Origin: Dehalococcoidia bacterium
GTDB taxonomy: Bacteria > Chloroflexota > Dehalococcoidia > E44-bin15
Assembly (NCBI GenBank): GCA_041649635.1
Contig: JBAZMV010000001.1
Coordinates: 558,001 to 622,000 of the forward strand
Direction: 5' to 3'
DNA length: 64,000 nucleotides
Every line of letters begins with the position of its first letter. Position 1 is the first letter of the stretch. Below the pieces are notes generated by a model. It ran no database searches and had not been told where the DNA came from. It was given only the letters and a program-made list of their open reading frames with translations. The position numbers were made by a program, and so were the translations under genes. Shown piece by piece: positions 1-7,502 of this stretch.

Positions 1-102
1 AGTTATATCTGGATAGTCAATAATGATGGAGTCGTATTCTCGTACTGTGCCGGAGCAGGATGCACAACCAACAACACCGGCTATCAGGATGTGTGGCCGT
101 GA
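1..102 (+). CDS. Pilin-like cysteine-containing protein, C-terminal fragment (cut by window edge)
   Basis: The first 33 codons read in frame 1 and end at a TGA at 100-102. The peptide (SYIW...NNDG...YCAG.GC...GYQDVWP) matches the C-terminal ends of the next two genes, which finish in YQDVWP and YQNVWP. It is therefore the end of a third family member whose start lies left of the window. The two cysteines match those of the paralogue ending at 1197. Function is unknown; see the neighbouring complete copies. Confidence 0.8.
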   Translation, partial: SYIWIVNNDGVVFSYCAGAGCTTNNTGYQDVWP

Positions 103-590
103 GTAAAGAACAAGGGAAATCTAAAAGATGGTATAAAAACTGGCGTGTATACTTATTTCTGCTAATTATCCTACTGATCATAGCTTCCCTATGGGTCATG
201 TCCATAGGGGGATCAGTGAGCCCCAGACTAGAGAACATATACGACAATGCTAAGGAAGAACTGCGTAACGCCGTGAATGATTATCAAAACCAAAACAATG
301 GAACTCTGCCCACGATTAACGGGACTGTAACTATAAATGGCTCGGCTTATGAAATAATAAATATCTGTTCACTCTTAGCTTCGCAAGGCGGGACACTGAA
401 ATATTTGCCAGATAGCTGTATCAGCATCAATGGTTCCGACAATGACAACTGCGATGCTGGCTGTACAGGATGTTGGGAATATTCCCATTATATCTGGGCG
501 GTAGATGATGAAGGCAATGTTTATTCAACCTGCGTCGGAAAATATTGTAACGCCAGCGGCGTCGACAGATACCAGGATGTGTGGCCATGA
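99..590 (+). CDS. Membrane-anchored pilin-like protein, tandem copy 2
   Basis: A protein of 163 residues starting at GTG 99, which overlaps the stop of the previous copy (GTGA). This start is chosen because the peptide MSKEQGKSK then aligns with MSEKQGKPT of copy 3; an ATG at 60 would add unmatched residues. A short charged N-terminus precedes one hydrophobic segment (about residues 19-38), then an outer domain with the pseudopilin-like pattern 'ELRNAVNDYQNQNNGTLPT', several NG/NGS turns and six cysteines probably forming disulphides. It lacks the classical prepilin cleavage motif, so a true pilin assignment is not supported. It is probably anchored in the membrane with the domain outside. 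Copy 3 follows after a type B repeat. Confidence 0.72.
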   Translation: MSKEQGKSKRWYKNWRVYLFLLIILLIIASLWVMSIGGSVSPRLENIYDNAKEELRNAVNDYQNQNNGTLPTINGTVTINGSAYEIINICSLLASQGGTLKYLPDSCISINGSDNDNCDAGCTGCWEYSHYIWAVDDEGNVYSTCVGKYCNASGVDRYQDVWP

Positions 591-599
591 TATCGAGAC

Positions 600-692
600 G
601 TAGGGGCAGGTCTTGCCCTGCCCGTTGCGGGCGACCACGAGGGTCGCCCCTACCCGGTGACCGCTGTACGGGGAAACGGCAGGGGGTTGATT
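600..692 (+). repeat. Type B repeat with AGGGGGTTGATT tail (copy B1)
   Basis: GTAGGGGC at 600 is matched by GCCCCTAC ending at 653, with inner complementary blocks (CAGGTCTTGCCCTG, GGGCGACC...GGTCGCCC). A spacer then leads to AGGGGGTTGATT at 681-692, directly before the ATG at 694. Related copies lie at 1213, 1354, 17066 and 40361. Confidence 0.8.
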
Positions 693-693
693 C

Positions 694-1197
694 ATGAGCG
701 AAAAGCAAGGCAAACCGACGGAGAAATCGAGAGACTTTCTTACAATTATATTAGTCTTTGTTACTATCATAGCTATTCTTTTAGCTGTATTCTTGTCCCC
801 TGACACAGTGTTTGATGGGCCACCACCCGACTGTCAAGACTGTGCCTACAACACAAACCACGATGAACTCAAGAATGCAATCGCAGAGTATGCATCAAGG
901 AACGAGGGGGCACTCCCGATCTTAAACGGCTCTTACACAGTTACCGAGTGCTCAAATTGCTCTGTAATTAATATCAGCGCTGTGCTCGTCGCAAACGGCG
1001 GGATGTTACGGAAAGTGCCAGACAGTTGCAACCTGAGTAGCACAGGCAACGACAACTGTTGCGGCAACGCAGACGTTGGATGCAGTAATAAAGGTAGTTA
1101 TGTCTGGCTAACAGACATCTACGGAAATGTATTCTCATACTGTGCCGGAACGGGATGCACAACCAACGACTCCGGCTATCAGAATGTATGGCCATGA
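694..1197 (+). CDS. Membrane-anchored pilin-like protein, tandem copy 3
   Basis: A protein of 167 residues, paralogous to the gene at 99-590: short charged N-terminus (MSEKQGKPTEKSRDF), one hydrophobic segment at about residues 16-32, then an outer domain with 'ELKNAIAEYASRNEGALPI', and the ending SYVWLTD..GNVFSYCAGTGC...YQNVWP. It holds about ten cysteines, several in CxxC-like spacing (CQDC, CSNC). The ATG lies 1 base after the tail of repeat B1, whose AGGGGG is placed as its Shine-Dalgarno site. The role is not known; a surface or pilus-associated protein is a guess from the pilin-like helix pattern. Confidence 0.72.
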   Translation: MSEKQGKPTEKSRDFLTIILVFVTIIAILLAVFLSPDTVFDGPPPDCQDCAYNTNHDELKNAIAEYASRNEGALPILNGSYTVTECSNCSVINISAVLVANGGMLRKVPDSCNLSSTGNDNCCGNADVGCSNKGSYVWLTDIYGNVFSYCAGTGCTTNDSGYQNVWP

Positions 1198-1212
1198 GTG
1201 AAGAGGCATTCC

Positions 1213-1306
1213 GTAGGGGCAGGTCTTGTGTCTGCCCGACGTGGGCGAACACATAGGTTCGCCCCTACCCGGTGACCAATGTATTCGGGGATAGCAGGGG
1301 GTTGAT
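1213..1306 (+). repeat. Type B repeat with tail (copy B2)
   Basis: GTAGGGGC at 1213 pairs with GCCCCTAC ending at 1268. The flank CCGGTGACC and a tail CAGGGGGTTGAT ending at 1306 follow, as in copies at 600 and 1354. The whole stretch 1198-1510 between the pilin-like gene and ychF is made of repeats and holds no gene. Confidence 0.78.
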
Positions 1307-1309
1307 AGA

Positions 1310-1337
1310 GATTGCCACGCTTCGCTCGCAATGACGG
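1310..1337 (+). repeat. Type D short dyad repeat
   Basis: An ATTGCCACG..CTTCGCTCGCAATGACGG unit. A similar one lies near 44750 in inverted form (TCATTGCGAGCGAAGCGAAGCAATCTC). This type of intergenic dyad is widespread in bacterial genomes. Confidence 0.6.
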
Positions 1338-1353
1338 TTGAATGTCGGGTTGC

Positions 1354-1447
1354 GTAGGGGCGCTGCTTGCCGCGCTATTTTTACCGGGCAGGGCAAGCCC
1401 TGCCCCTACACGGTGACCGTCGTACGGGAAAACGTCAGGGGGTTGAC
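1354..1447 (+). repeat. Type B repeat with tail (copy B3)
   Basis: GTAGGGGC at 1354 pairs with GCCCCTAC ending at 1409. The inner right half is itself a strong hairpin (GGGCAGGGCAAGCCCTGCCC). The flank ACGGTGACC and tail CAGGGGGTTGACT follow. It ends about 60 bases before ychF, so here the tail is too far away to act as a ribosome site. Confidence 0.78.
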
Positions 1448-1510
1448 TATCTCCCAAGACAACCTCAAAATGTGGTGAGCAAATACTGCTTTTTGTAATC
1501 GGAGTCTTTC

Positions 1511-2587
1511 ATGGAAATCGGCATAATAGGTCTGGGCAAAAGCGGAAAAACGACCGTCTTTAACGCCCTGACAAAGGGCAAAGCCAATACCGGAACCTAC
1601 AGCACCGGCCCCAACGTCGGCACCGCCAAGGTCGCCGACCATCGCCTCGACGATCTGGACAAGATGTACAAACCCAAGAAGAAGACCCCCGCCGAGGTGA
1701 AATATACCGATATCGCCGTGCCGTCAAAAGGGGAGCTGAGGGGCGAGCTGCTGAACCACGTCAGCCAGACCGAGGGGCTGCTGCACGTGGTGCGCGTCTT
1801 CAAGAACGATAACGTCCCGCACCCGGAGGGGAGCACAGACCCGGACAGGGACATCAAGACCATGGAGATGGAGCTGGCCTTCTCCGACCTGTCCATCATC
1901 GAGAAGAAGCTGCAGCGCATCGAGGACACGTTCAAATCGGCCAAGCATCAGGATCGCGAGCACCTGACCCACGAGAAGGCGCTCATGGAGAAGATCAAAG
2001 AGTCGCTGGAGAAAGAGATTCCCATCAGGGAGATGACGTTCAGCGAGACCGAGCTCAAGGACATATCCGGCTACAGGTTCCTCAGCGCCAAACCGATTCT
2101 TATCGTGTTCAACATCGGCGAGGACATGCTGCCGCAGGCCGAGGCGCTGGAGGTAGAATGGCGTGAAAAGTATAAACGCCCCTTCGTCGACGTGGCCGCC
2201 GTCTGCGGAGAGATCGAGATGGAGCTGGTGCAGCTCAGCGACGAAGAGGCTGCCGTTTTCCGCAGCGATATGGGCATCACCGAGGCCGCGCTCAACCGCG
2301 TCGTCAGGCTATCTTACCACCTGCTGGGCATGATCTCCTTCTTCACCGTCGGCCCGGACGAGTGCAAGGCCTGGACCATTCGCGACAACACGCCGGCCGT
2401 GCAGGCGGCGGGTAAGATACACTCCGACATCGAGCGCGGCTTCATACGCGCCGAGATAATAACATACGACGATTTCATCAAATGCGGCAACATGGTCGAG
2501 GCCAAGAAACACGGGATGCTGCGCTCCGAGGGCAAGACCCACATCGTCAAGGACGGTGAGATCATCAACTTCTTCTTCAACGTGTAG
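1511..2587 (+). CDS. ychF: YchF/Obg-like ATPase
   Basis: A protein of 358 residues. The P-loop GLGKSGKTT sits at residues 7-15, where most YchF proteins have a similar G-x4-GKS/T loop. The base-specificity motif reads FNIGED (N-x-x-E), as in the YchF/OLA1 family that prefers ATP over GTP. The C-terminal TGS-like domain carries ECKAWTIRDNTPAVQAAGKIHSDIERGFIRA, a YchF signature. The family binds ribosomes and is linked to stress responses. Cytoplasmic. The start ATG follows GGAGTC at usual spacing. It stands alone between repeat clusters. Confidence 0.93.
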   Translation: MEIGIIGLGKSGKTTVFNALTKGKANTGTYSTGPNVGTAKVADHRLDDLDKMYKPKKKTPAEVKYTDIAVPSKGELRGELLNHVSQTEGLLHVVRVFKNDNVPHPEGSTDPDRDIKTMEMELAFSDLSIIEKKLQRIEDTFKSAKHQDREHLTHEKALMEKIKESLEKEIPIREMTFSETELKDISGYRFLSAKPILIVFNIGEDMLPQAEALEVEWREKYKRPFVDVAAVCGEIEMELVQLSDEEAAVFRSDMGITEAALNRVVRLSYHLLGMISFFTVGPDECKAWTIRDNTPAVQAAGKIHSDIERGFIRAEIITYDDFIKCGNMVEAKKHGMLRSEGKTHIVKDGEIINFFFNV

Positions 2588-2605
2588 TTAGCGAACTCCC
2601 CCTGT

Positions 2606-2628
2606 CCCCCTCTTTAGTAAAGAGGGGG
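2606..2628 (+). repeat. Type C hairpin after ychF
   Basis: CCCCCTCTTT-AGT-AAAGAGGGGG, a near-perfect inverted repeat 18 bases after the ychF stop. It could end transcription or protect the 3' end, but no T-run follows. Similar hairpins lie at 18729-18747 and 40251-40272. Confidence 0.65.
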
Positions 2629-2691
2629 TTAACGACAGTTTACGAGATTCTTCGCTACACTCAGAATGACAGATTCAAGAAGAGGTCTCCC

Positions 2692-2747
2692 GTAGGGGCG
2701 AGGTCGCCTCGCCCTCCATGGATTCCGGCTTTCGCCGGAATGACGGT
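2692..2747 (+). repeat. Short type B dyad (GTAGGGGCGAGG) followed by type D dyad
   Basis: GTAGGGGCGAGGTCGCCTCGCCC forms a hairpin, followed by CATGGATTCCGGC..GCCGGAATGACGG. The same two-module combination occurs at 40177-40231, so the pair appears to travel or evolve as one unit. Confidence 0.65.
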
Positions 2748-2753
2748 TAGACT

Positions 2754-2847
2754 AGAGGTGCAGGAGAATATCTCCTGCCGGGGTCTTAGGGGTGTCCCCT
2801 ATCCTTTTTTAAATTCCCCCAAGACTGGGGGATACAGGGGGTTGATT
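2754..2847 (+). repeat. Type A three-hairpin repeat (copy A1)
   Basis: AGAGGT, then stem 1 GCAGGAGA-ATA-TCTCCTGC, stem 2 TAGGGG-TGT-CCCCTA, a T/A-rich link, stem 3 CCCCCA-AGAC-TGGGGG, and tail ATACAGGGGGTTGATT. It ends 4 bases before the ATG of the aldehyde dehydrogenase, with AGGGGG in position for ribosome binding. Confidence 0.85.
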
Positions 2848-2851
2848 AGCT

Positions 2852-4276
2852 ATGCGCAACTTTGATCTAATTATCGGCGGCAACACCGTCAGGAAGTCGC
2901 CCAGGACATCTATAAAAAGCCCGTACGACGGCGCTATCGCCGGCAAGGTGGTGTACTGTGACAAAGACGATTTCGACCGCGCCCTTCAGTCCGCCCACGA
3001 GTCGTTCAAGATAGCTTCGACGATGCCGGCACACGACCGCGCCCGCATGCTGCGCCGGATATCCGCGATAATGGCCGAGCGCAGGCAGGAGCTGGCCGAG
3101 ATCATACGCGACGAGGCGGGGAAGCCGATCACCCTGGCGCTGAGGGAGGTCGAGCGCGCGGTCAGCACCTTCGCGCTCGCCGCCGGCGAGGCGCTGCGCA
3201 TCGACGGCAGCTGCCTGCCCCTCGACAGTACGGCCGTCGGAGCCGGGCGCACCGGGCTGTACAGGCGCTTCCCGCTGGGCCCGATACTGGGCATAACGCC
3301 CTTTAATTTTCCACTCAATCTGGTCTGTCACAAGGTGGCCCCGGCCATAGCCGCCGGCAACAGCATAGTCATCAAGCCTTCATCCCAGACGCCGATGAGC
3401 TCGCTGGTACTGCAGCAGATAGCCGCCGACGCAGGATTGCCCGCGGGCGTACTCAACGTGGTGCCCTGCCCTTCCAGCGTAGCAGGCAAGTTCGTCGGCG
3501 ACCCCCGCATAAAGATGGTCACCTTCACCGGCAGCGCCGAGGTCGGCTGGGGGATAAAGCAGCGCGCCGGAAAAGCTAGGGTAACGCTGGAGCTCGGCGG
3601 CAACGCGGCGACGATAGTGGAGCCGGACTGCGATATAGAGGGCGCGGCGCGGCGGCTGGCGGCAGGGGCCTTCTCCTACGCCGGGCAGACATGCATCTCG
3701 GTGCAGCGCATATACGTCCATGAATCGCTCTTCGACTATTTTATGGAGCTGTTCCTGCACATCGCCGGCCACGATATCAGATGCGGCGATCCATCCGACC
3801 CCGATGTGATATGCGGACCGATGATCGACAACTCCAACGCCGATCGCATCGAGGAGTGGATTAAAGAGGCTCGCGACGCCGGTGCTAAGGTGCACCGCTT
3901 CGGCAGGCGCAAAGGCAACATCGTTCCGCCGACGGTTCTGGCCAGCGTCGACCCTAAGCTGAGGATATGCGACTGCGAGGCCTTCGCGCCCGTTGCGATC
4001 GTCGACAGCTACAAATCGTTCGACGAGGCCATAGCTAAAGTGAACGATACGAGGTACGGGCTTCAAGCCGGGATATTCACAAACGACATCGGGAAAGTGC
4101 TGAAGGCCTACCGCGAACTCGATGTCGGCGGCATAATCCATAACGACACGTCGATGTATCGAACGGACGGAATGCCGTACGGCGGCACGAAGGATTCAGG
4201 CCTCGGCAGAGAAGGGTTGAGATACGCCATCGAGGAAATGACGGAGCCCAGGCTGCTCGTTATCAGGGAATCTTAA
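2852..4276 (+). CDS. NAD(P)-dependent aldehyde dehydrogenase
   Basis: A protein of 474 residues of the aldehyde dehydrogenase superfamily, oxidising an aldehyde to the acid. Visible motifs: ITPFNFPLN around residue 152 (oxyanion Asn), KPSSQTP, FTGSAEVG at 225-232 (cofactor loop), ELGGN with the general base E247, and GQTC with the catalytic C281. The C-terminus carries MPYGGTKDSGLGREG. Substrate cannot be fixed; the sequence recalls non-phosphorylating glyceraldehyde-3-phosphate or lactaldehyde dehydrogenases. The start directly follows repeat A1. It faces the convergent decarboxylase operon 8 bases away. Confidence 0.9.
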   Translation: MRNFDLIIGGNTVRKSPRTSIKSPYDGAIAGKVVYCDKDDFDRALQSAHESFKIASTMPAHDRARMLRRISAIMAERRQELAEIIRDEAGKPITLALREVERAVSTFALAAGEALRIDGSCLPLDSTAVGAGRTGLYRRFPLGPILGITPFNFPLNLVCHKVAPAIAAGNSIVIKPSSQTPMSSLVLQQIAADAGLPAGVLNVVPCPSSVAGKFVGDPRIKMVTFTGSAEVGWGIKQRAGKARVTLELGGNAATIVEPDCDIEGAARRLAAGAFSYAGQTCISVQRIYVHESLFDYFMELFLHIAGHDIRCGDPSDPDVICGPMIDNSNADRIEEWIKEARDAGAKVHRFGRRKGNIVPPTVLASVDPKLRICDCEAFAPVAIVDSYKSFDEAIAKVNDTRYGLQAGIFTNDIGKVLKAYRELDVGGIIHNDTSMYRTDGMPYGGTKDSGLGREGLRYAIEEMTEPRLLVIRES

Positions 4277-4284
4277 TACAGCGT

Positions 4285-5439
4285 CTACCCCTTGTAGAAG
4301 GAAAGCAGCAGTCCGGCCACGGTCGCCGAGCCGACGACTCCGGCCACGTTCGGCCCCATGGCGTGCGGCAGCAGGAAATTGCTCGGGTTGTATTTGAGCC
4401 CCTCTTTATGCACCACGCGCGCGGCCATAGGCACGGCGGAGACGCCCGCGGCGCCGATGAGCGGGTTGACCTTGCCCTTACCCCTGATAAACAGGTTCAT
4501 TATCTTGGCAACCATAATGCCCCCGGCGGTCCCCACGCAGAAAGCCACAAGACCGATGAACAGTATCTCAATCGTATCTATGGTCAGGAAGGCGTGAGCC
4601 TCCATCTTGGCGCCGACGCAGACGGTAAGGAATATCGTCACGATATTCAGCAGTTCATTGCCGGACGTTTTTGCCAGCCTGTCGGTGACGCCGCTCTCCC
4701 GCAGCAGATTGCCCAGCATGAGCATGCCGATGAGCGGGGCGGCGGGAGGCAGTATAAGGCATATTAGAACCGTCATGAAAATCGGGAAGATCAGCAACTC
4801 GGTGCGTGAGACAGACCGCGTCTGCTCCATTACGATCATCCGCTCCTTCTTAGTGGTGAGCAGCCGCATAATAGGGGGCTGAATGAGCGGCACCAGGGCC
4901 ATATACGAGTAGGCACAGATCGCGATTATACCCAGTATGCCCGGATCATCGGGACAAAGCATAATCGTTGTGTAAATAGCGGTCGGGCCGTCAGCCCCTC
5001 CGATGATGCCTATGCTGCCGGCATGCTGAAGATCGAAGCCGAAGGCCAGCGCCAGGAACATGGCCACGAAAATTCCCAGTTGCGCGCCGGCGCCCATAAG
5101 GAACGTCTTGGGGTTTGCGATAAGCGGGCTGAAGTCCGTGAGCGCGCCGATACCCAGGAATATAAGGGGCGGATAAATAGCCAGGCTCACACCCTTGCTT
5201 AGATAATAAATAAGCCCGCCGACTCCCTGTCCCGATTCGGGAGGGGCGTTCAGCAGTCCGGTCATCGGCAAATTGGCCAGTAGTATGCCGAAACCTATGC
5301 CGAGGAGCAGTAAGGGTTCGAACTTCTTTCTAATCGCAAGATAGATAACTACGAAAGCTACGAGAAGCATTACGGCGTTGCGCCAGTCAAACTCTACGAA
5401 CCCTGTGCTATTTGCGAAGTCACTAAGTCGATCCAGCAC
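4285..5439 (-). CDS. Na+-translocating decarboxylase beta subunit (OadB/GcdB/MmdB type)
   Basis: A protein of 384 residues with about ten hydrophobic segments. This is the membrane subunit that couples decarboxylation of a biotin-bound carboxyl group to Na+ export. Typical stretches are GIGALTDFSPLIANPKTFLMGAGAQLGIF, IGIIGGADGPTAIY (the conserved GGADGPT Na+/carboxybiotin site) and MLMLGNLLRESGVTDRLAKTS. It is the last gene of a leftward unit, 3 bases after the biotin carrier gene. The carboxyltransferase alpha subunit is missing here, so the substrate (oxaloacetate, methylmalonyl-CoA or glutaconyl-CoA) cannot be told. Confidence 0.93.
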   Translation of the reverse strand: MLDRLSDFANSTGFVEFDWRNAVMLLVAFVVIYLAIRKKFEPLLLLGIGFGILLANLPMTGLLNAPPESGQGVGGLIYYLSKGVSLAIYPPLIFLGIGALTDFSPLIANPKTFLMGAGAQLGIFVAMFLALAFGFDLQHAGSIGIIGGADGPTAIYTTIMLCPDDPGILGIIAICAYSYMALVPLIQPPIMRLLTTKKERMIVMEQTRSVSRTELLIFPIFMTVLICLILPPAAPLIGMLMLGNLLRESGVTDRLAKTSGNELLNIVTIFLTVCVGAKMEAHAFLTIDTIEILFIGLVAFCVGTAGGIMVAKIMNLFIRGKGKVNPLIGAAGVSAVPMAARVVHKEGLKYNPSNFLLPHAMGPNVAGVVGSATVAGLLLSFYKG

Positions 5440-5442
5440 AGT

Positions 5443-5856
5443 TTATCCCTCGATCGCCAGTAGAGGATCTCCCCTCCTCACATGCTGCCCCGCGGAAACG
5501 AATATCTCCTTGATGGTGCCGTCCTGCGGAGATGGTATATCACTCTCCATCTTCATCGCTTCCAGTACCAGCAGAACGTCGCCGGCTTTGACAGTGTCTC
5601 CCACCTTGACCTTGAGTGCGAAGACCATGCCCTGCATGGGAGAGGACATTACTCCTTTACCCGCGGCCTTCGGCGCCTGAGGCCTGGCCGCCGCCGGAGC
5701 GGCCGGAGTATGCACTTCCGTTCTGGCAACGGGGGGTTTTGCCGGGGCGGCTACCGGCGGGGGAGGGGCGACATGAGGAACCGGTCCCTGGTGAATCTCC
5801 TCCACCTCCACTTCATAATCGGCCCCCTCAACGGTTATCTTGAACTTACGCTTCAT
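5443..5856 (-). CDS. Biotin carrier protein of the Na+ decarboxylase
   Basis: A protein of 137 residues. A short N-terminal region (MKRKFKITVEGADYEVEVEEI) is followed by a flexible Pro/Ala-rich linker (about residues 27-66) and a biotinyl domain ending in EAMKMESDIPSPQDGTIKEI, with the biotin-accepting Lys in EAMKME. This is the small mobile carrier of sodium-pumping decarboxylases (MmdC/GcdC type). Its start overlaps the end of the upstream OadG-like gene by 4 bases, and the beta subunit follows at once, so the three are co-translated. Confidence 0.92.
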   Translation of the reverse strand: MKRKFKITVEGADYEVEVEEIHQGPVPHVAPPPPVAAPAKPPVARTEVHTPAAPAAARPQAPKAAGKGVMSSPMQGMVFALKVKVGDTVKAGDVLLVLEAMKMESDIPSPQDGTIKEIFVSAGQHVRRGDPLLAIEG

Positions 5857-6107
5857 AACTTCCTCTCTTGCTCGGCCTGCAAATAGCCGGCCACAGCAGC
5901 GGCTATTAGGACATTTCTCTTGTCGCCTTTTCTAACGCGCTTACCACCACGTGGAAGGTTAAATCCGCTACGCTCATCCTTAAGTGCCATCCCCTTATGC
6001 ATGATAAAAGTGCCTAGCATAAAAATCCCTGCCACAACAAGCAGGGCTAAAATAGCAAATAAGGCCGTCACTAGCGCGTCTAAGTAGATGTTATCCAAAA
6101 CCGACAA
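5853..6107 (-). CDS. OadG-family gamma/delta subunit of the Na+ decarboxylase
   Basis: A protein of 84 residues with one N-terminal membrane helix (about residues 11-35) and a basic cytoplasmic tail, the layout of OadG/MmdD subunits that hold the decarboxylase together. The first possible start is TTG at 6107; a second TTG at 6098 has better spacing to AGAGGT, so the true start may be three codons further in. The region 6108-6270 upstream holds no other gene. Confidence 0.8.
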   Translation of the reverse strand: MSVLDNIYLDALVTALFAILALLVVAGIFMLGTFIMHKGMALKDERSGFNLPRGGKRVRKGDKRNVLIAAAVAGYLQAEQERKL

Positions 6108-6271
6108 TACCTCTAATGATTAAAACCAATGCTAGTTTAAACCTTTTTTTGTGAGTTGTCAAAGCTGGCCGACGAGTCCGATGAACAGCGGAAAGCAATA
6201 TGCGACACGATGAAGAATCGTTGGGTTGACGGAATTAATCGTATTAACTGCTTAGATATTGGAGACGCATT

Positions 6272-6303
6272 CTAAAATAAAAATCCCCCGAGGCCGAGGG
6301 ATT
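6272..6303 (-). terminator. Rho-independent terminator (leftward transcripts)
   Basis: On the minus strand AATCCCTCG-GCCT-CGGGGGATT forms a 9-bp stem with a tetraloop, followed by TTTTATTTT. It would stop leftward transcription from the SCP2-like cluster before the decarboxylase operon. On the plus strand no T-run follows. Confidence 0.75.
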
Positions 6304-6362
6304 GAAGTCGATATGAACGTCGTGCCTGTTACCACTATCGGTGAAAGCGACTCTTACTATTC

Positions 6363-6391
6363 TTGAAACACACATAAGATATTGTTATAAT
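6363..6391 (+). promoter_or_regulatory. Promoter of tRNA-Pro
   Basis: TTGAAA at 6363-6368 and TATAAT at 6386-6391 are separated by exactly 17 bases. The predicted start of transcription lies around 6398, ten bases before the tRNA. Confidence 0.85.
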
Positions 6392-6407
6392 GTTGCGGCT
6401 GGATAGG

Positions 6408-6486
6408 CGGGGTGTGGCGCAGTTCGGCTTAGCGCGCTTGCATGGGGTGCAAGAGGCCGGTGGTTCAAATCCACTCACCCCGACCA
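6408..6486 (+). tRNA. tRNA-Pro (anticodon GGG)
   Basis: Acceptor CGGGGTG pairs with CACCCCG, the anticodon stem is CTTGC/GCAAG with loop ATGGGGT (anticodon GGG), and the T arm is GGTGG-TTCAAAT-CCACT. The CCA end is encoded. The D loop is long (11 bases). The start CGGGGTG is typical of bacterial tRNA-Pro. Confidence 0.93.
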
Positions 6487-6497
6487 GCTTTAGAAAA

Positions 6498-6923
6498 TCA
6501 TTCGACAATATCCATTGTCGTCAGATAATCGATAAACCCGACAAACCCTTCTATCTGTCCCATCAGTTTACTCATATTCCCCTCAACTTTGCACTTTGGG
6601 AATACAGTCATTATGTCAACCTTCCCCTGGCATAAATCTACAAATAGCTGATGGGGCGCGGTGACCTTTGCATCATACCTCATTTTATCGAAGGGCATGG
6701 TCCTGAGCTCGCTGGGCGCGGGCTGGATATCATAAACAATGTTAATGAACCTTCCGCCCTGCAGGTTCATCGCCATCTGGCGGTCCTGGTTTCCGGGGGC
6801 ATCCAGGCTCAGCATCACCAGCCTGAAAGTCAACCCTCGCAGCTTCTGTTTGCACAGCGGATCGAGGTCCTGTCTCCTCAGGAATTCTTCCCTCATCTCA
6901 GGGCAAAATAAACTTATCGTCAT
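6498..6923 (-). CDS. SCP2-like lipid-binding domain protein, tandem copy 1
   Basis: A protein of 141 residues. The C-terminal half (VDLCQGKVDIM..FPKCKVEGNMSKLMGQIEGF) has the pattern of SCP-2 sterol-carrier domains, where a strand carrying a 'v.G' turn is followed by an amphipathic helix. No membrane segment or signal is seen. It is nearly identical to the next gene and more distantly similar to the third. It ends 11 bases from the end of tRNA-Pro, on the opposite strand. Ligand and role are unknown. Confidence 0.75.
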   Translation of the reverse strand: MTISLFCPEMREEFLRRQDLDPLCKQKLRGLTFRLVMLSLDAPGNQDRQMAMNLQGGRFINIVYDIQPAPSELRTMPFDKMRYDAKVTAPHQLFVDLCQGKVDIMTVFPKCKVEGNMSKLMGQIEGFVGFIDYLTTMDIVE

Positions 6924-6959
6924 ACCTAACCCCCTAAGTTTGAGCAGAAATATCCGGCG

Positions 6960-7385
6960 TCACGGCACTATGTCCATCGTAGTTAAATAATCGATAAACC
7001 CGACGAACCCTTCTATCTGTCCCATCAGTTTACTCATATTCCCCTCAACCTTTACCTTAGGAAAAGCTGCCATTAAATCAACCTTTCCCTGGCATAAATC
7101 TACAATTAACTGATGGTCAACAGTAACCCTGGCATCATACCTCATTTTATCGAAGGGCATGGTTCTGAGCTCGCTGGGCGCGGGCTGGATATCATAAACA
7201 ATGTTAATGAACCTTCCGCCCTGCAGGTTCATCGCCATCTGGCGGTCCTGGTTTCCCGGAGCATCCGTGCTCAGTATCACCAGCCTGAAAGTCAACCCTC
7301 GCAGCTTCTGCTTGCACAGCGGATCGAGGTCCTGTCTTCTCAGGAATTCTTCCCTCATCTCGGGGCAAAATAAACTTATCGTCAT
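6960..7385 (-). CDS. SCP2-like lipid-binding domain protein, tandem copy 2
   Basis: A protein of 141 residues that differs from copy 1 at only about a dozen positions, most in the stretch RYDARVTVDHQLIVDLCQGKVDLMAAFPKVKV. This indicates a recent tandem duplication, or gene conversion between the two. Same SCP2-like C-terminal pattern. Upstream GGTTCTGG is a weak ribosome site. Confidence 0.75.
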   Translation of the reverse strand: MTISLFCPEMREEFLRRQDLDPLCKQKLRGLTFRLVILSTDAPGNQDRQMAMNLQGGRFINIVYDIQPAPSELRTMPFDKMRYDARVTVDHQLIVDLCQGKVDLMAAFPKVKVEGNMSKLMGQIEGFVGFIDYLTTMDIVP

Positions 7386-7502
7386 ACCAGAACCTCCCAG
7401 CCTTCTACCTGCTCCCCTCGATTTTAACCAGTGGGAAGCTAGAAATCAATTCCCTCTCGCCTGTACCCGTTTTATACGATTATCGCGACTAATTTTGGAT
7501 AA

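Noticed and set aside
600..1447. CRISPR-like array in the repeat cluster
   Set aside because: Units are imperfect dyads of about 90 bases with no uniform short repeat or unique spacers of equal length, and there are no cas genes.
3380..4141. Long antisense ORF opposite the aldehyde dehydrogenase
   Set aside because: No family resemblance, overlaps a gene with all catalytic motifs, and arises from the GC-rich codon pattern.
6408..6635. ORF of 81 codons starting near the tRNA-Pro gene
   Set aside because: It is translated tRNA and antisense SCP2-like sequence; the tRNA fold explains it.
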